A stretch of DNA of 64,000 bases, taken from Andrena cerasifolii (taxonomy: Eukaryota; Arthropoda; Insecta; Hymenoptera; Andrenidae). The translations under genes and the position numbers were made by a program. This document shows positions 23,101 to 35,700 of the stretch, piece by piece. Position 1 is the first letter of the stretch, and each line of letters opens with the position of its first letter. The stretch spans positions 5,084,001 to 5,148,000 of the forward strand of contig NC_135119.1 in assembly GCF_050908995.1 (NCBI RefSeq), in the 5' to 3' direction. The notes under the pieces were generated by a model. That model did not search any database. It saw nothing but the letters and a program-made list of their open reading frames with translations, and was not told the origin of the DNA.

Positions 23101-26100
23101 TTTTATGCTTGGAAAGAAGGCACTTCTGTAAAGAGTAGGTACATAATTAGTAGAAAATGTACTTGTATCCTTGATGCGTTAAAAAACTTTTACCCATCTA
23201 CTCGTCGATTGCATTTCACGGATCAAAGTAGGTACTATACGTAGTGAATTATTTTTATCACAATTAGCTTAAATATATTAACAAACCAATTTCATTCGAC
23301 ATTTTTCGCCTTAGATTTCAGAACATGGGTTAATACTCTGGAGAATGTTTCATTCCCAGGATTAATATTAGAAATCGTTACAAGTGATAGTTTGCAAGTG
23401 AAAAAAAGATCATAACTATAATTTTCTGATTTCTTACGATGCATGTACAGATGCGTAATCTGTAGGAATTTTACTTTTCTGGTACGCTCCAAAATTAGCA
23501 ATTTTTTACCATTGCTTTCCATAGTTTGTTTCCAAATTAATAAAATATACTCAACTTGTTTTATACTCAGAGACAATTCCAAAGGCTAAAATTTGTAATT
23601 GTCTATGAGTATAAAACAAGTTGAGTATATTTTATCAAATGGCTAAAATTTGTAATTGTCTATGAGTATAAAACAAGTTGAGTATATTTTATCAATGGCT
23701 AAAATTTGTAATTGTCTATGAGTATAAAACAAGTTGAGTATATTTTATCAAATGGCTAAAATTTGTAATTGTCTATGAGTATAAAACAAGTTGAGTATAT
23801 TTTATCAATTTCGAAACAAACTATGGAAAGCGATGGTAAAAAATTGCTAATTTTGGAGCGTACCAGAAAAGTAAAATTCCTACAGATTACGCATCTGTAC
23901 ATGCATCGTAAGAAATCAGAAAATTATAGTTATGATCTTTTTTGAAATTGATAAAATATACTCAACTTGTTTTATACTCATAGACAATTACAAATTTTAG
24001 CCATTTGTAATTGTCTATGAGTATAAAACAAGTTGAGTATATTTTATCAATTTCATTAACAATAAATAAATATATTTTATTAACAAAAACCATTTGCTCG
24101 ATATACGACAAATATGTACAAAATGTTGCAAAGAGATAAATGAAATTTAAATGAACTCAGATGTTATTCGAAGTCTGGAAACGTAAATTCCATTTCGAAG
24201 CATTAAATGATCGACAACGGTATTTTTTATTCTAATAATATCTGTGTAATATGACATTTCCTCTTTCTCATAATTAGCACTAATCAAATCCTGCTGAAAC
24301 CTGATTATACGTATTCTGCCTCGCGTTATTTTTAGACACTTGTTATTGCGCAGGTCCAAGGTAAGCTCAAAACCACACGAGGAAATAAGTATGGTACTAC
24401 AATTTCCTACACTATCAAACATAAAATCTACGAATGCATTTTTCTTCGTCTTAATTTCTTAACCTGTTTTCGATACATGATTATTATATTATACAATAAA
24501 GAGTAGGTTAATATTAACATGGATTTTGTGAACTATAATTTTTTGTAGTGTTTTGCTACTTAATTTGGAATGCGAATGGTTTCGTACTTATACGTAGGTA
24601 CTATTGTAAGATAAGGTAAAACTGTTGGAATTAGTATGCAAGAATATTCAAATAGCTCGGAGTACAGTCTCAGTAAAGTTTAGACAGTTGTACCTAGCGA
24701 TTGTGTACTTAAGGGGAGGTTCCGGTGTAAAAGTCGATTTTTGTTTTATTTCATTTTTCGAATGTTCAACCTTTTAGGAATACTTGTTTAAAAGGATTTG
24801 TTGAAATTCGTAAATTTCCCGAAGTTATAGGCATTTGAGTAGCGGCAACAACTCGGCGCCCACGTAAAACTTTAAACGCGTTTTTCTCAAAACGGTGGGA
24901 CCTGTATTTCCAAAAGTTATTATCCGATTCGACTGAAACTTTTTTTACTTTGAAGAATATACTTGTGGCTAGGAGGGAAACCAGTAAAAAATACAAAAAT
25001 TGAAAATTTATAATTTTCAAAGGCGTTGAAAGGATGACAAATATAGGAAAAAAGTGATTTCAAACTTCAAGTGTCGTTATTTTCTAAAAAATGTAATTTT
25101 TGTAATTTTTTTCTGGTTTCGTCCCGTAGCCAGAAGTATGTTCTTCAAAATAAAGAAAAGTTTCAGTCGAATCGGATAATAACTTTTGAAGATACAGGTC
25201 CCACCGATTTGGATCAATCTTTTGACGCCTTGACTTTAACTACTCCCCAGTGCCGTCTGTAATGATTAATTATAAAACAAAAAATATATTTCTATAACTC
25301 AAGATATCCTTAATATAACGCAAAAAGTCCCATTAAATTATATATAGTAGTTCTCCTTTAATTAATTCCTAAAGATCACCTATTTTTTGGGCTCCAGACC
25401 GGAACCTCCCCTTAAGTAGCTTAAAAACATCAAATGTTTCGAACTTCATTCCAATTATTTTGAAAGGGTCTAAGTAGTGACGCTTTATTCCTGATTTTTT
25501 TCATAGGCGTCACTCAAGGGGTTATTTGCAAAAACAAACCCCCAAAATTAATCCCTTTATTTCCACCCTTAACAATTGATCTGCAATTTCCCAAAAATAC
25601 ACGCGATAGAGCTAAAAAGTACCTACTAGGTGCATTTTGGTACATTGAAATATCTTAAGTAGTTGCTGAGAAAAAAAATGGTAAAGTTTAGGGTTGTTAT
25701 CCCCATATCACCCTAACAAAAGGGGATAGATATCTGAAATTTCTATCAGCGTTTTTTTAAGCATAGATCATTATTTGGTACACTTAAATACTAAAATTGG
25801 TGCTGGGGCCATTTTCACTATGCTTACCAGGCTAGACCCTTTCAACCCCCTCTTTTCGAGTACTTGAACACCGCGAAGGGTATATTCGCGCAATTATAAT
25901 ATCGAAATATTTTGTATAATGAAATTTTGCTTACAACCTTTTTCCATTACATTATAAAGGAGCCTCGTGTGAATATCAAATAACATACTTATGCACCCTC
26001 CTTAATTACCATCTTATCTCGTTGCTCCTTCGTTCAGACACAATCGAGAGCAAAGTTTCACCGCATGATAGAATACAATTAACGAAGATTCATGAAGAAT

Positions 26101-29100
26101 TTCATGTTTGAAATGGTTCAATAAACTCCAGGACAAAGGGGGAGGGCTTACAGAATCCATTATAATGGTATTCGTCGCACTCGAGGGAAAGAGTTAATAA
26201 GGCGAGGAATATTGCACACAATAGAACCACGCTATTAGCGAATTACCTGCCGCACAAAATGGGATGGTAGCCAACATTGTCTTAGCCCTATTCTTCCTGA
26301 ATGTGTCGCGTGTTTTTAAATTAAGACTGACCGTTGATCGCTGGAAATGAAGCAGGGGATGAACTGGCGCCGACCTTACTAATTATTTCTAATTGAGTTA
26401 ATCAGACACTTGATGGATGAAATCCGCGTCGTTTAATTTTTCTTTTTCTCACACTTGCGGCATTGTGTGTTACTCCGTGAGGTCACGGTGGCGGAAACTT
26501 TTTCGGATCGCAACGTTAATGTTCCCACGAATTAATGCAATGTTTTTTAGTAGGTACTAACTGCCGCAACTTTTAGCTACTAGAAAATGTAAAAATGCGT
26601 TAAATTTTTGTATTTAAACCTGACCTTTTTGGCTTAAGAAAAAATGATATTCGGGTTATCTATTGCACAGCGACGATAATATACCTGTACGGATAACATT
26701 GTGGCGGATTTTGCTTCTTTCACCATGAGCAAAATCCATAATTTACGTGAAACTACGTGTTTCTAGATTAAGGGTACTTTACGGTCTAGAGTAAAAAAAT
26801 AGGCGACATTTAGGAATTAATTAAAGGAGAACTACTATATATAATTTAATGGGACTTTTTGCGTTGTATTAAGGATGTCTTAAACTATAGAAATATATTT
26901 TTTGTTTTATAATCAATCATTGCAGACGGCACTGGGGAGTCGTTAAAGTCAAGGCGTCAAAAAATTGATCCAAATTGGTGGGACATGTATCTCCAAAAGT
27001 TATTATCCGGTTCGACTGAAACTTTTTTTTATTTTGAAGAACATGCTTCTGGCTACGGGTCGAAACCAGAAAAAAAAACAAAAATTACATTTTTTAGAAA
27101 ATAACGACACTTGAAATTTGAAATCACGTTTTCCCTATATTTTTCACCCTTTCAACGCCTTTGGAAAATATAAATTTTCAACTTTTTGTATTTTTTCTGG
27201 CTTTCCTCCTAGCCAGAAGTATATTCTTCAAAGTAAAAAACGTTTCAGTCGAATCGGATAATAACTTTTGGAAATACAGGTCCCATCGTTTTGAAAACAC
27301 TGTTTCGAGAAAAACGCGTTGAAAGTTTTACGTGAGTGCCGAGTGTCCGGCTGTTGCCCATGCGTTTTCCGATACTCAAATGCCTCTACCTCTGGAATTT
27401 TACGAATTTCAACAAATCCTTTTAAACGCGTATTCCTAAAAGGTTGAACATTCGAAGAATGAAATAAAAAAAAATCGATTCTTAGACAGGAAGGTCCCCT
27501 TAAGCTAAATTAGGGTATATATTTTTTTGCAGCGGTATAGAATTCAGTTGAACGAGTGGCACTGTGTTCCCTCAAAGTCAGCACTTTAATTACATTATTT
27601 TAATCTATCATATTAATTTGGATTAATTACATATCAGACTATGAAGAAATATAGGAGGAACATATAATGGAAGCAGATTTCATCTTCATAATTTCCACAA
27701 TGTGTACGAAGATATAGAAAATAAAATAGCTTCCGCACAGTGTCAAGTTCACATGGAATCAATGACACAATGCTGCATAAATTTGTATCTACTGCTTTTC
27801 ACTTTCATATGCCAAGGGAACGTAACAAAGTAAAATACGATTATATTTTCGATACTGATAATGAGAATGAAGAACTGCATTGATTAGTGCTCCCATAAAT
27901 GAGGTTCCATTTGCAAAAATAAAGTACTTAAAAGACATAGTGTTACATGACTTTAATAAAGTAAAAATGTTAGTGCATAGATAAAAAACTGCAGTAAAAC
28001 ATTATGCATGTAAATAGTGTAATGAATAAACTGTGTCACTGACTGGACAAACCTAATAATTTCGTACTTTTCTTTTAACTAAGGAAATAAGGACATTAAT
28101 GCAATTTCTTACCACAAAATTTCTTCTACTAATATCACTTTTTAGCTGCGCTAACCGACAGATGGAGCAATAGTAATTTTCCGTAACATGCGTTGCTCGT
28201 CGAAAATGCAAATATTCTGGGGGTAATAAATTAAAAAGGGTTCATCTCCTTATACATACGTAGGCAAATATTGTATACCTATACTTCAGTTCATATTCAA
28301 TAAAGGGGTCATCCTTAACTTACGTAAGGCTTTTTGAGGGGTGAGGGGGTCGCGAATTTCTTAAGTTTTCTTACAGTATGGGGTGAGGGGGAGTCAGGTA
28401 GCATCTACCGTAATATTTTTTAACCTAACTTTCAATAAATACAAATTCTATCATTAATGTTCCAGAAAAGTAGTTTTGCTTTAATTTTCCCGAAACCGAG
28501 TTAAATGAATTATCGTATAAACTTTTAAAAGAAATTTAATAACTGAAAAAAATAAATGTAAAAAATATTACGTGAGGAGGGGGTTGCAATATCAAATCTT
28601 ACGAATTCTTATACTGGGGGAGGGAGGGGGTAAGGAATCGTCAAGATTACCCTTACGTAATTTAAGGAGGGCCCCAAAGACCACGCCAGTAGTTTAACTT
28701 GACGTGAAGCAGCTTGTCGAACGAGCACATTTCTCATAGAATCATTAGTGTTACTTCCTTATCATTTAATGGCCAATTGACTCAGTCAATACGTACGCCT
28801 CGCTCGGAACTGATAGAAACTACTCTGTCAACGTGTATAAAAAGCCTCCCCTTTATCCACGCTTTCCCTCTCGCATGCGACTCATGGGATTCAGTTCTAC
28901 TTGGATAAACCGTGGTTATCGTGCACCGCTGGCATATTTACGATGATTCCCCGACGTTTCACTATTAGTTATCGAGGCGCACATACTTGGGGAAGATAGA
29001 TAAATGGAGATAGGTAATTGGAGAAAGCTTTAATAAGGGTGGTCTTAAATCTCGCAGGATTTTTACAAACATGTACCTGTCTTCCTCTGTGTACCGTGGC

Positions 29101-29660
29101 GACATTCAAGCTTCCCGGAGGTAAAATTAAATTTACTACTTCGTACTCTACTAAATTTAACACCAACTTGTAAAACATAAAACAACCCTTCATAAATACT
29201 ATTCTAAGCTTTCTAGCGCTAGGAACACTGGGTTCATCGAACAATAACCTTACGAAGAATCCATAAGATTGAAAGATTGCAAAGCATCATGTGGATTTCA
29301 CAAAAATTGCTAAAACAAAAAACAGCTTCACTATATACATATATATGAAGCTGTTTTTTTAGCTGTTTTTATATATATATATATGTTGTTGCTTATATAT
29401 AGTTACTATAGTTGCTTTGTATATAATATATATATAACTAATATATAGTTGTTTGAATCTTTCTTTCCAAAGCTCACGTGGCATAAGAATTTCTCATTTA
29501 TATTTTATTTATTTAGAGAGGGTGCCTTGCAATATGTACAATACTATATTCCTTCTGCAATGAGTGATGAATTCAATATTGTTTTGTAGTTTCGCAAGTG
29601 TCAGTCGAGGATTTTTATGGAGCATCTATTCTTCTTAGATTCGACTATTTATATTTATAC

Positions 29661-29712
<52 letters not shown>

Positions 29713-29717
29713 TCGAA

Positions 29718-29769
<52 letters not shown>

Positions 29770-32700
29770 TCGAATCTAAGAAGAATAGATGCTCCATAAA
29801 AATCCCCGACTGACACGTGCGAAACTACAAAACAATATTGAATTCATCACTCATTGCAGAAGGAGTATAGTATTGTACATATTGCAAGGCACACTCTCTA
29901 AATAAATAAAAAATAAATGAGAAATTCTTATGCCACGTGAGCTTTGGAAAGGAAGATTCAAAGCAACTTAGTACAACCGGAAGTTAAGCAGAAACACCAG
30001 CTGTACATTATTTAATTACAGGAAAAGACTAAGCCAACTATGTATTCCCGTAATCGTGCCCCGTCTTTCCCACTTCCGATGCAATTTCCACGTTACTACT
30101 TCTAATTGGCCGCAGCATGCAAAGACAAATGATTTTGGGAAAGGGAATATTTATATCCATAGAATTGTATGAAACTGTAAATCAGCCGATCCAACGATAG
30201 CAACACTGACAATGACTTGCATGCAAGCGTTTCATCAGGACGGAGTTGGAAAAGTTTTGTAGGCTCTATTCAATGCAGAACACTTCTTTTAGATTTCTGT
30301 CGAAGCTTGATTGTAAAACAACACCGTGGAGTTCTCGTTTAAACCCCAGCGCACATTCTTCCCCGCGGTGGATTAATTAAAAAGTTGCACAGTGTGTTGA
30401 TTAAATCTGTAAACAGAGAAAGCTAATCTTCGCTTCATTAAAAGGAACGAAATGTTCTTAGTTTAAGGGGGTACGTACAGCTGGGCGCTTAAAGGCACAA
30501 AGTTGCTTTGCTCGCGAATGCCATTTTCGCAACTCTTTTTTTCTCCAATATAGGGTAGAGTCCCGATTACCGTGCCCTGTCCCTATTACCGTGCCTTTAT
30601 GCTTAAAGAAGCCGTACAAAAAAACTCGCATAAATAAATAAGGAAAGATTTTTTTTTTTAATTAAGTTAAACTATTAATGTATGTGTTACAAATGAGAAG
30701 GTTGCATTTTTAAACAATTAAAGTATAGTTAAAAAATTTCCAAAATGAATATGTATTGATTTACCCAAATCCTTACCGGAAACGGCAAGGAACACGTATT
30801 TTACAAACGTGAATAAATTGATAATTATCATGATTTGCAAAGTGATAATTATATCATAAAATGTCCAAATTTTATGAAAAAATAGCAAAATGAGCACTTT
30901 GGAAACGTTTTCGTATTTTTAAAGTAAATCTGGTAATTGGGAGAGGTATTTAACGCTTGTCCCTATTACCGTGCCCCTCGGTGCCCACTGGCTCCCTCTG
31001 TAACTGCTAAACCTAACCTTACTTTCGTAATGAAATGGTCATATTAAAATTACATAAAAACACCTCTCGTAGGGTAAAGAATGTTTTGAACAGTTCAAAG
31101 TTGAAAGACATAACCTAACCGCGGGAACGTTATTCAAAAAAGGGCACGGGAATAGGAACAACGCATTATTCAGGGCACGGTAATGGGGACAAAAACATGG
31201 ATTTTTTTAAATAAATTGAAAAATATGAAAAATTAACATTTTTAACCTGTAAAAATTTCCTTAATAAAGAGAAAGGTTAAAAAAACCAATATAAATTTTC
31301 ATCAAGTAAAATTGAAGTAAGAGAAGTCAGTAATTAATTCCTTCGTGCTATGCTATGGTATGCTATGTTATGCTATGCTATGCTATGCTATGCTATGCTA
31401 TGCTATGGTACGCTATGCTATGCTATGCTATGCTATGCTATGCTATGCTATGCTATGCTATGGTACGCTATGCTATGCTATGCTATGCTATGCTATGCTA
31501 TGGTACGGTTTGCTATGGTATGCTATGCTATGCTATGCTATGCTATGCTAAGCGATGCTATGCTATGCTATGCTATGCTATGCTATGCTATGCTATGGTA
31601 CGCTATGCTATGCTATGCTATGCTATGATACGCTATGCTATGCTATGCTATGCTATGCTATGCTATGCTATTCTATGTTATTCTATGTTATGCTATGCTA
31701 TGCTATGCTATGCTATGCTATGCTATGCTATTCTATGCTATGCTATGCTATGCTATGCTAAGCGATGCTATGCTATGCTATGCTATGCTATGCTATGGTA
31801 TGCTATGGTACGCTATGCTATGCTATGCTATGGTATGCTATGGTACGCTATGCTATGCTATGCTATGCTATGCTATGATACGCTATTCTATGCTATGCTA
31901 TGCTATGGTATGCTATGCTACGCTATGCTACGGTATGCTATGGTATGCTATGCTATGGTATGCTATGGTATGCTATGGTATGCTATGGTATGCTATGCTA
32001 TGGTACGCTATGCTATGGTATGCTATGGTACGCTATGCTATGCTATGCTATGGTATGCTATGGTATGCTATGCTATGCTACGCTATGCTATGGTATGCTA
32101 TGCTATGCTATGCTATGCTACGCTATTCTATGCTATGCTATGCTATGGTATGCTATGCTACGCTATGCTACGGTATGCTATGGTATGCTATGCTATGGTA
32201 TGCTATGGTATGCTATGGTATGCTATGGTATGCTATGCTATGGTACGCTATGCTATGGTATGCTATGGTACGCTATGCTATGCTATGCTATGGTATGCTA
32301 TGGTATGCTATGCTATGCTACGCTATGCTATGGTATGCTATGCTATGCTATGCTATGCTACGCTATGCTACGCTATGCTACGCTATGCTACGGTATGCTA
32401 TGGTACGCTATGCTATGGTATGCTATGCTATGCTATGCTATGCCATGGTACGTTTTAAAAAAATTAGCTTCAATACATTCTTATAAAACCGTTTCCACCA
32501 AAAGCTACGTTAAAACATAGCACCGCATAGCATAGCTTAGCTTAGCTTCCCGGTGGATTCCCGGCTTAACACTCAAAACAATTTCATGTTTAAAAAAATC
32601 ACATTTCACTTGTTCCATATAGGCGCAACAGTTTAAAAGAAAATTCTCCACGGCGGCATTTCTCAATGACCCGCGCAGAACCAGCTGTATAACACCTGAT

Positions 32701-35700
32701 TGAAATTAATGCATCGTGACCGTGTAATCGTGATTTTCGACGTACTCGCGTCGTGAATGGTCGTCGTAAGTAAAGCGCCTGAAAGCGAGAGAAAGCGGTG
32801 CTCCTTGGTATCCTGAGCGAGCTGGGGATACTTGAATGAAGACCACAGAAAGCGGGGGAGGAAAGTTCCGGAAGAAGCGGGTAGGAGCGCGATTGAAAGG
32901 TTTGAAACAGAATCTAACCGTACCCATCACGGTGTGTTGGTATCCATAGAAATAACGCGGAGGAGGTAGAAGGCAACTGGCGAGGAAGAGGGCAAGCGGA
33001 AGAAAATCGGAGGCCATCTTAAAAGCGGCTAAGGATGAAAATCAGGGATGTTTGAAGGGGGGGGGTGGGGGAGAGTTTCTTCTTATATAGGCATTGCTTG
33101 TAGACTATGAGAACGTTCCCACTCCCACGCCCGAAGTGCTCTTTTCCTTTTCCTGCGCCTCTTTTTCTCTCCTCTTCTCTCCGCTTCGCCTCATCATCCG
33201 CCTCTATCTACCTTCCTCGCTCTACCGGTGGGCACGTTTACACTCGCCGACCGCACGTACCGGGTGCTCGTAAAGTAAGGCCGGCTTTTCAAACGGAGCA
33301 AAGAAATGTCTTGTTGTGTTCGTTCGGCTGAATAAGATAGTGTCTTGAAATGCCTTCTTTTAGTATTGTTGTACGCTAAGAGAGAATAAAAACCTTAAAC
33401 CTTAAATGGCTCGTTTCCTTTCAGGTCGCTTCGGCGCGAAAGGATTTCCACACAGAGGCTACAGCTTTTACGAGAATACGATGCACACCTGGACGCAAGT
33501 CGCAAGTAAGAATGAAATTACGTTTTCTTCGGTTGATAATTTTTTTTTTTTTTTTTTTTAAATTGGTAAACAGTTATTAGTGGGGAAAGATAGTGTGTTA
33601 GTTACGTCTATTATAGGAAACGAACCGTTGCCCTTACACCTTACACGTATTGCGTCATTTTGGGTATTGATTTTGAAGTGGAGTGGAGCTCTTAAGGTGC
33701 GCATCCACGGTGAGATTTAACACGAGGCATCTCTATCGATATTAATGTGGGAGTGCGAAGACTGCTCGATTGACAAAGTATGTTTGGGCCAGAGCGATTG
33801 GGATCGAGAGCGGATGTTTATAGTAGAGTATCGAATGCGTCAGGGTTTGAATGGTTTCGTCGAATGCATGCGGAGAGTTTGGGTGACCCGAGTGCGTGTC
33901 AAGAGTGGGTGTTGTAAAGGTGAATCTCGGGGAGCGCAAGGTAAGAATGGATCAAGTCAGTCCTGCAGAGTCCGTCGAACGAGAGGCATCATCGCCTGAA
34001 CCTGTTCTTTACAATAAATAAGCCTTTTTTACTTTTCCACGAGTGTGCAATTTACTCCTGCCCTGATCACCTAACATCCCTACATTGACAAAAATCTCAG
34101 CAACAACTAAATTTAAATAATGGAAATATTCGCCAGATATGAGATTGTTGCAAATATATCACGAAGCTTGTCTCATAAGAGACTAGTTTATTTAACGCTT
34201 ATTCAAGACTTGACAAAATAATTAAGAAATAATAAAATAATGAAATAATTGTCACGTGAGATTAAAGTCTCATGCGAGACACGATATTTTTGTGATATCG
34301 TGGATTTGCACGTACAGTTTTCCGCCATGTGTCACCTGAAATTCGTTGCAATAACAATTTGTTGTGTCAAAACATAGGATGATATTGCTTGAAGGCGATG
34401 CAAGGATTTTTTTCTTGGTATTTCTCGATGCAAGTGATTCGATGAAAGTGTAAGCAGCTCGGTGTAACAGTGAGAATGCAACCGATCGGTTTCTTCGTTG
34501 AAATTTTACTGCTCGACTGGCAATGAGACTGGAAGCGTATAACTACTTGCAAGTGACCCGTTGAATGTAAAGGTGCACCCCACTTCTGAAAGATTTAGAA
34601 TGCGACTCGTTTTGCAATTTGCAGAGACGGTCATGCCGTTGCGGTGGAATACGCGTCTTGGTTCGTTTCCAAGACTTTTAACTTGTAAAGGGCGACGATC
34701 AGTATTTAATCGGCTAAAACCATTCAGGTTAGTTAGAGCAAGAGAATCGATATCTAACGGGTCACATTTAGGTAGAGTCCTGATCTGTTAGATGATCGTG
34801 CAAAGAAATATAGATGCACCCACACAAAGAATTTCAATTTAACAAATAAGCAGATGAAGTTAAAAAAATATATAGATATATATATAAAGATTTTTAAGAT
34901 AAATGATTTTATTTAATTTCATGAAAAATGCACTAAAAATTAAAAAATAATTATTTTCTTGTACTACGATTACGATGGTTATATGTCACTTTAAATAAAA
35001 TCGTGGGGCAGGATATTTCATCGGTTTTTATCGCTCATTTCGATGCTTGATTCTGTAATAAATTGATTCATATCCTGTTACGTAATATCCTGCCCCACGA
35101 TTTTATTTAAAGTGACATATCACCATCGTAATTGCAGTATAATAAAAGAAGTATTTTTTAGTTTTTAGTGCATTTTTATCAAATTAAATAAAATCGTTTA
35201 AATTAAATTTTGGTATTATTATTTACTTCTTAGTGTTCGAGTTTTGCAACTAAAAACAGGTTGATAAATTGAACTTATTTACGGAAATCTTTGTCATTTT
35301 CGAGAAGAACACGAGAGGCTGATTTGAAGTCGATTGGATTTGTGGTTATGGGTTATAATTGTAGGGAATGCAATTTTCGCACACCCTGGGGGTGAGTTTT
35401 TTTTTTTAAATTTCGTACTGTCATCATAATTACGTAAGGCTGCAGAGTTTCAAGTCTATTTAATTAGTGGAAGTGGGTTAAAATTGAATCACAAAATTTG
35501 AACCGAACAAATGGACAGAGGAATGAAGCTAAATAAAATCGTTTAAAAGTAGATGTCTGACTCCCAAGGAGAGTATTTTAGGTGTCCGCCTCCGATCATT
35601 TTGATTTTTGGATATGTTATAGAGGACCGAAAAATAAGAAATACGTGTTTTTTTATTTTTCCCTATTTTCATATTTGGGGGTGAAAACTGCGTTCAAAGT

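Noticed and set aside
31345..32520. Long Met-Leu-Cys-Tyr-Ala open frames
   Set aside because: They are the direct translation of the TGCTA satellite in three frames; no stop arises because of the repeat unit, not because of selection.
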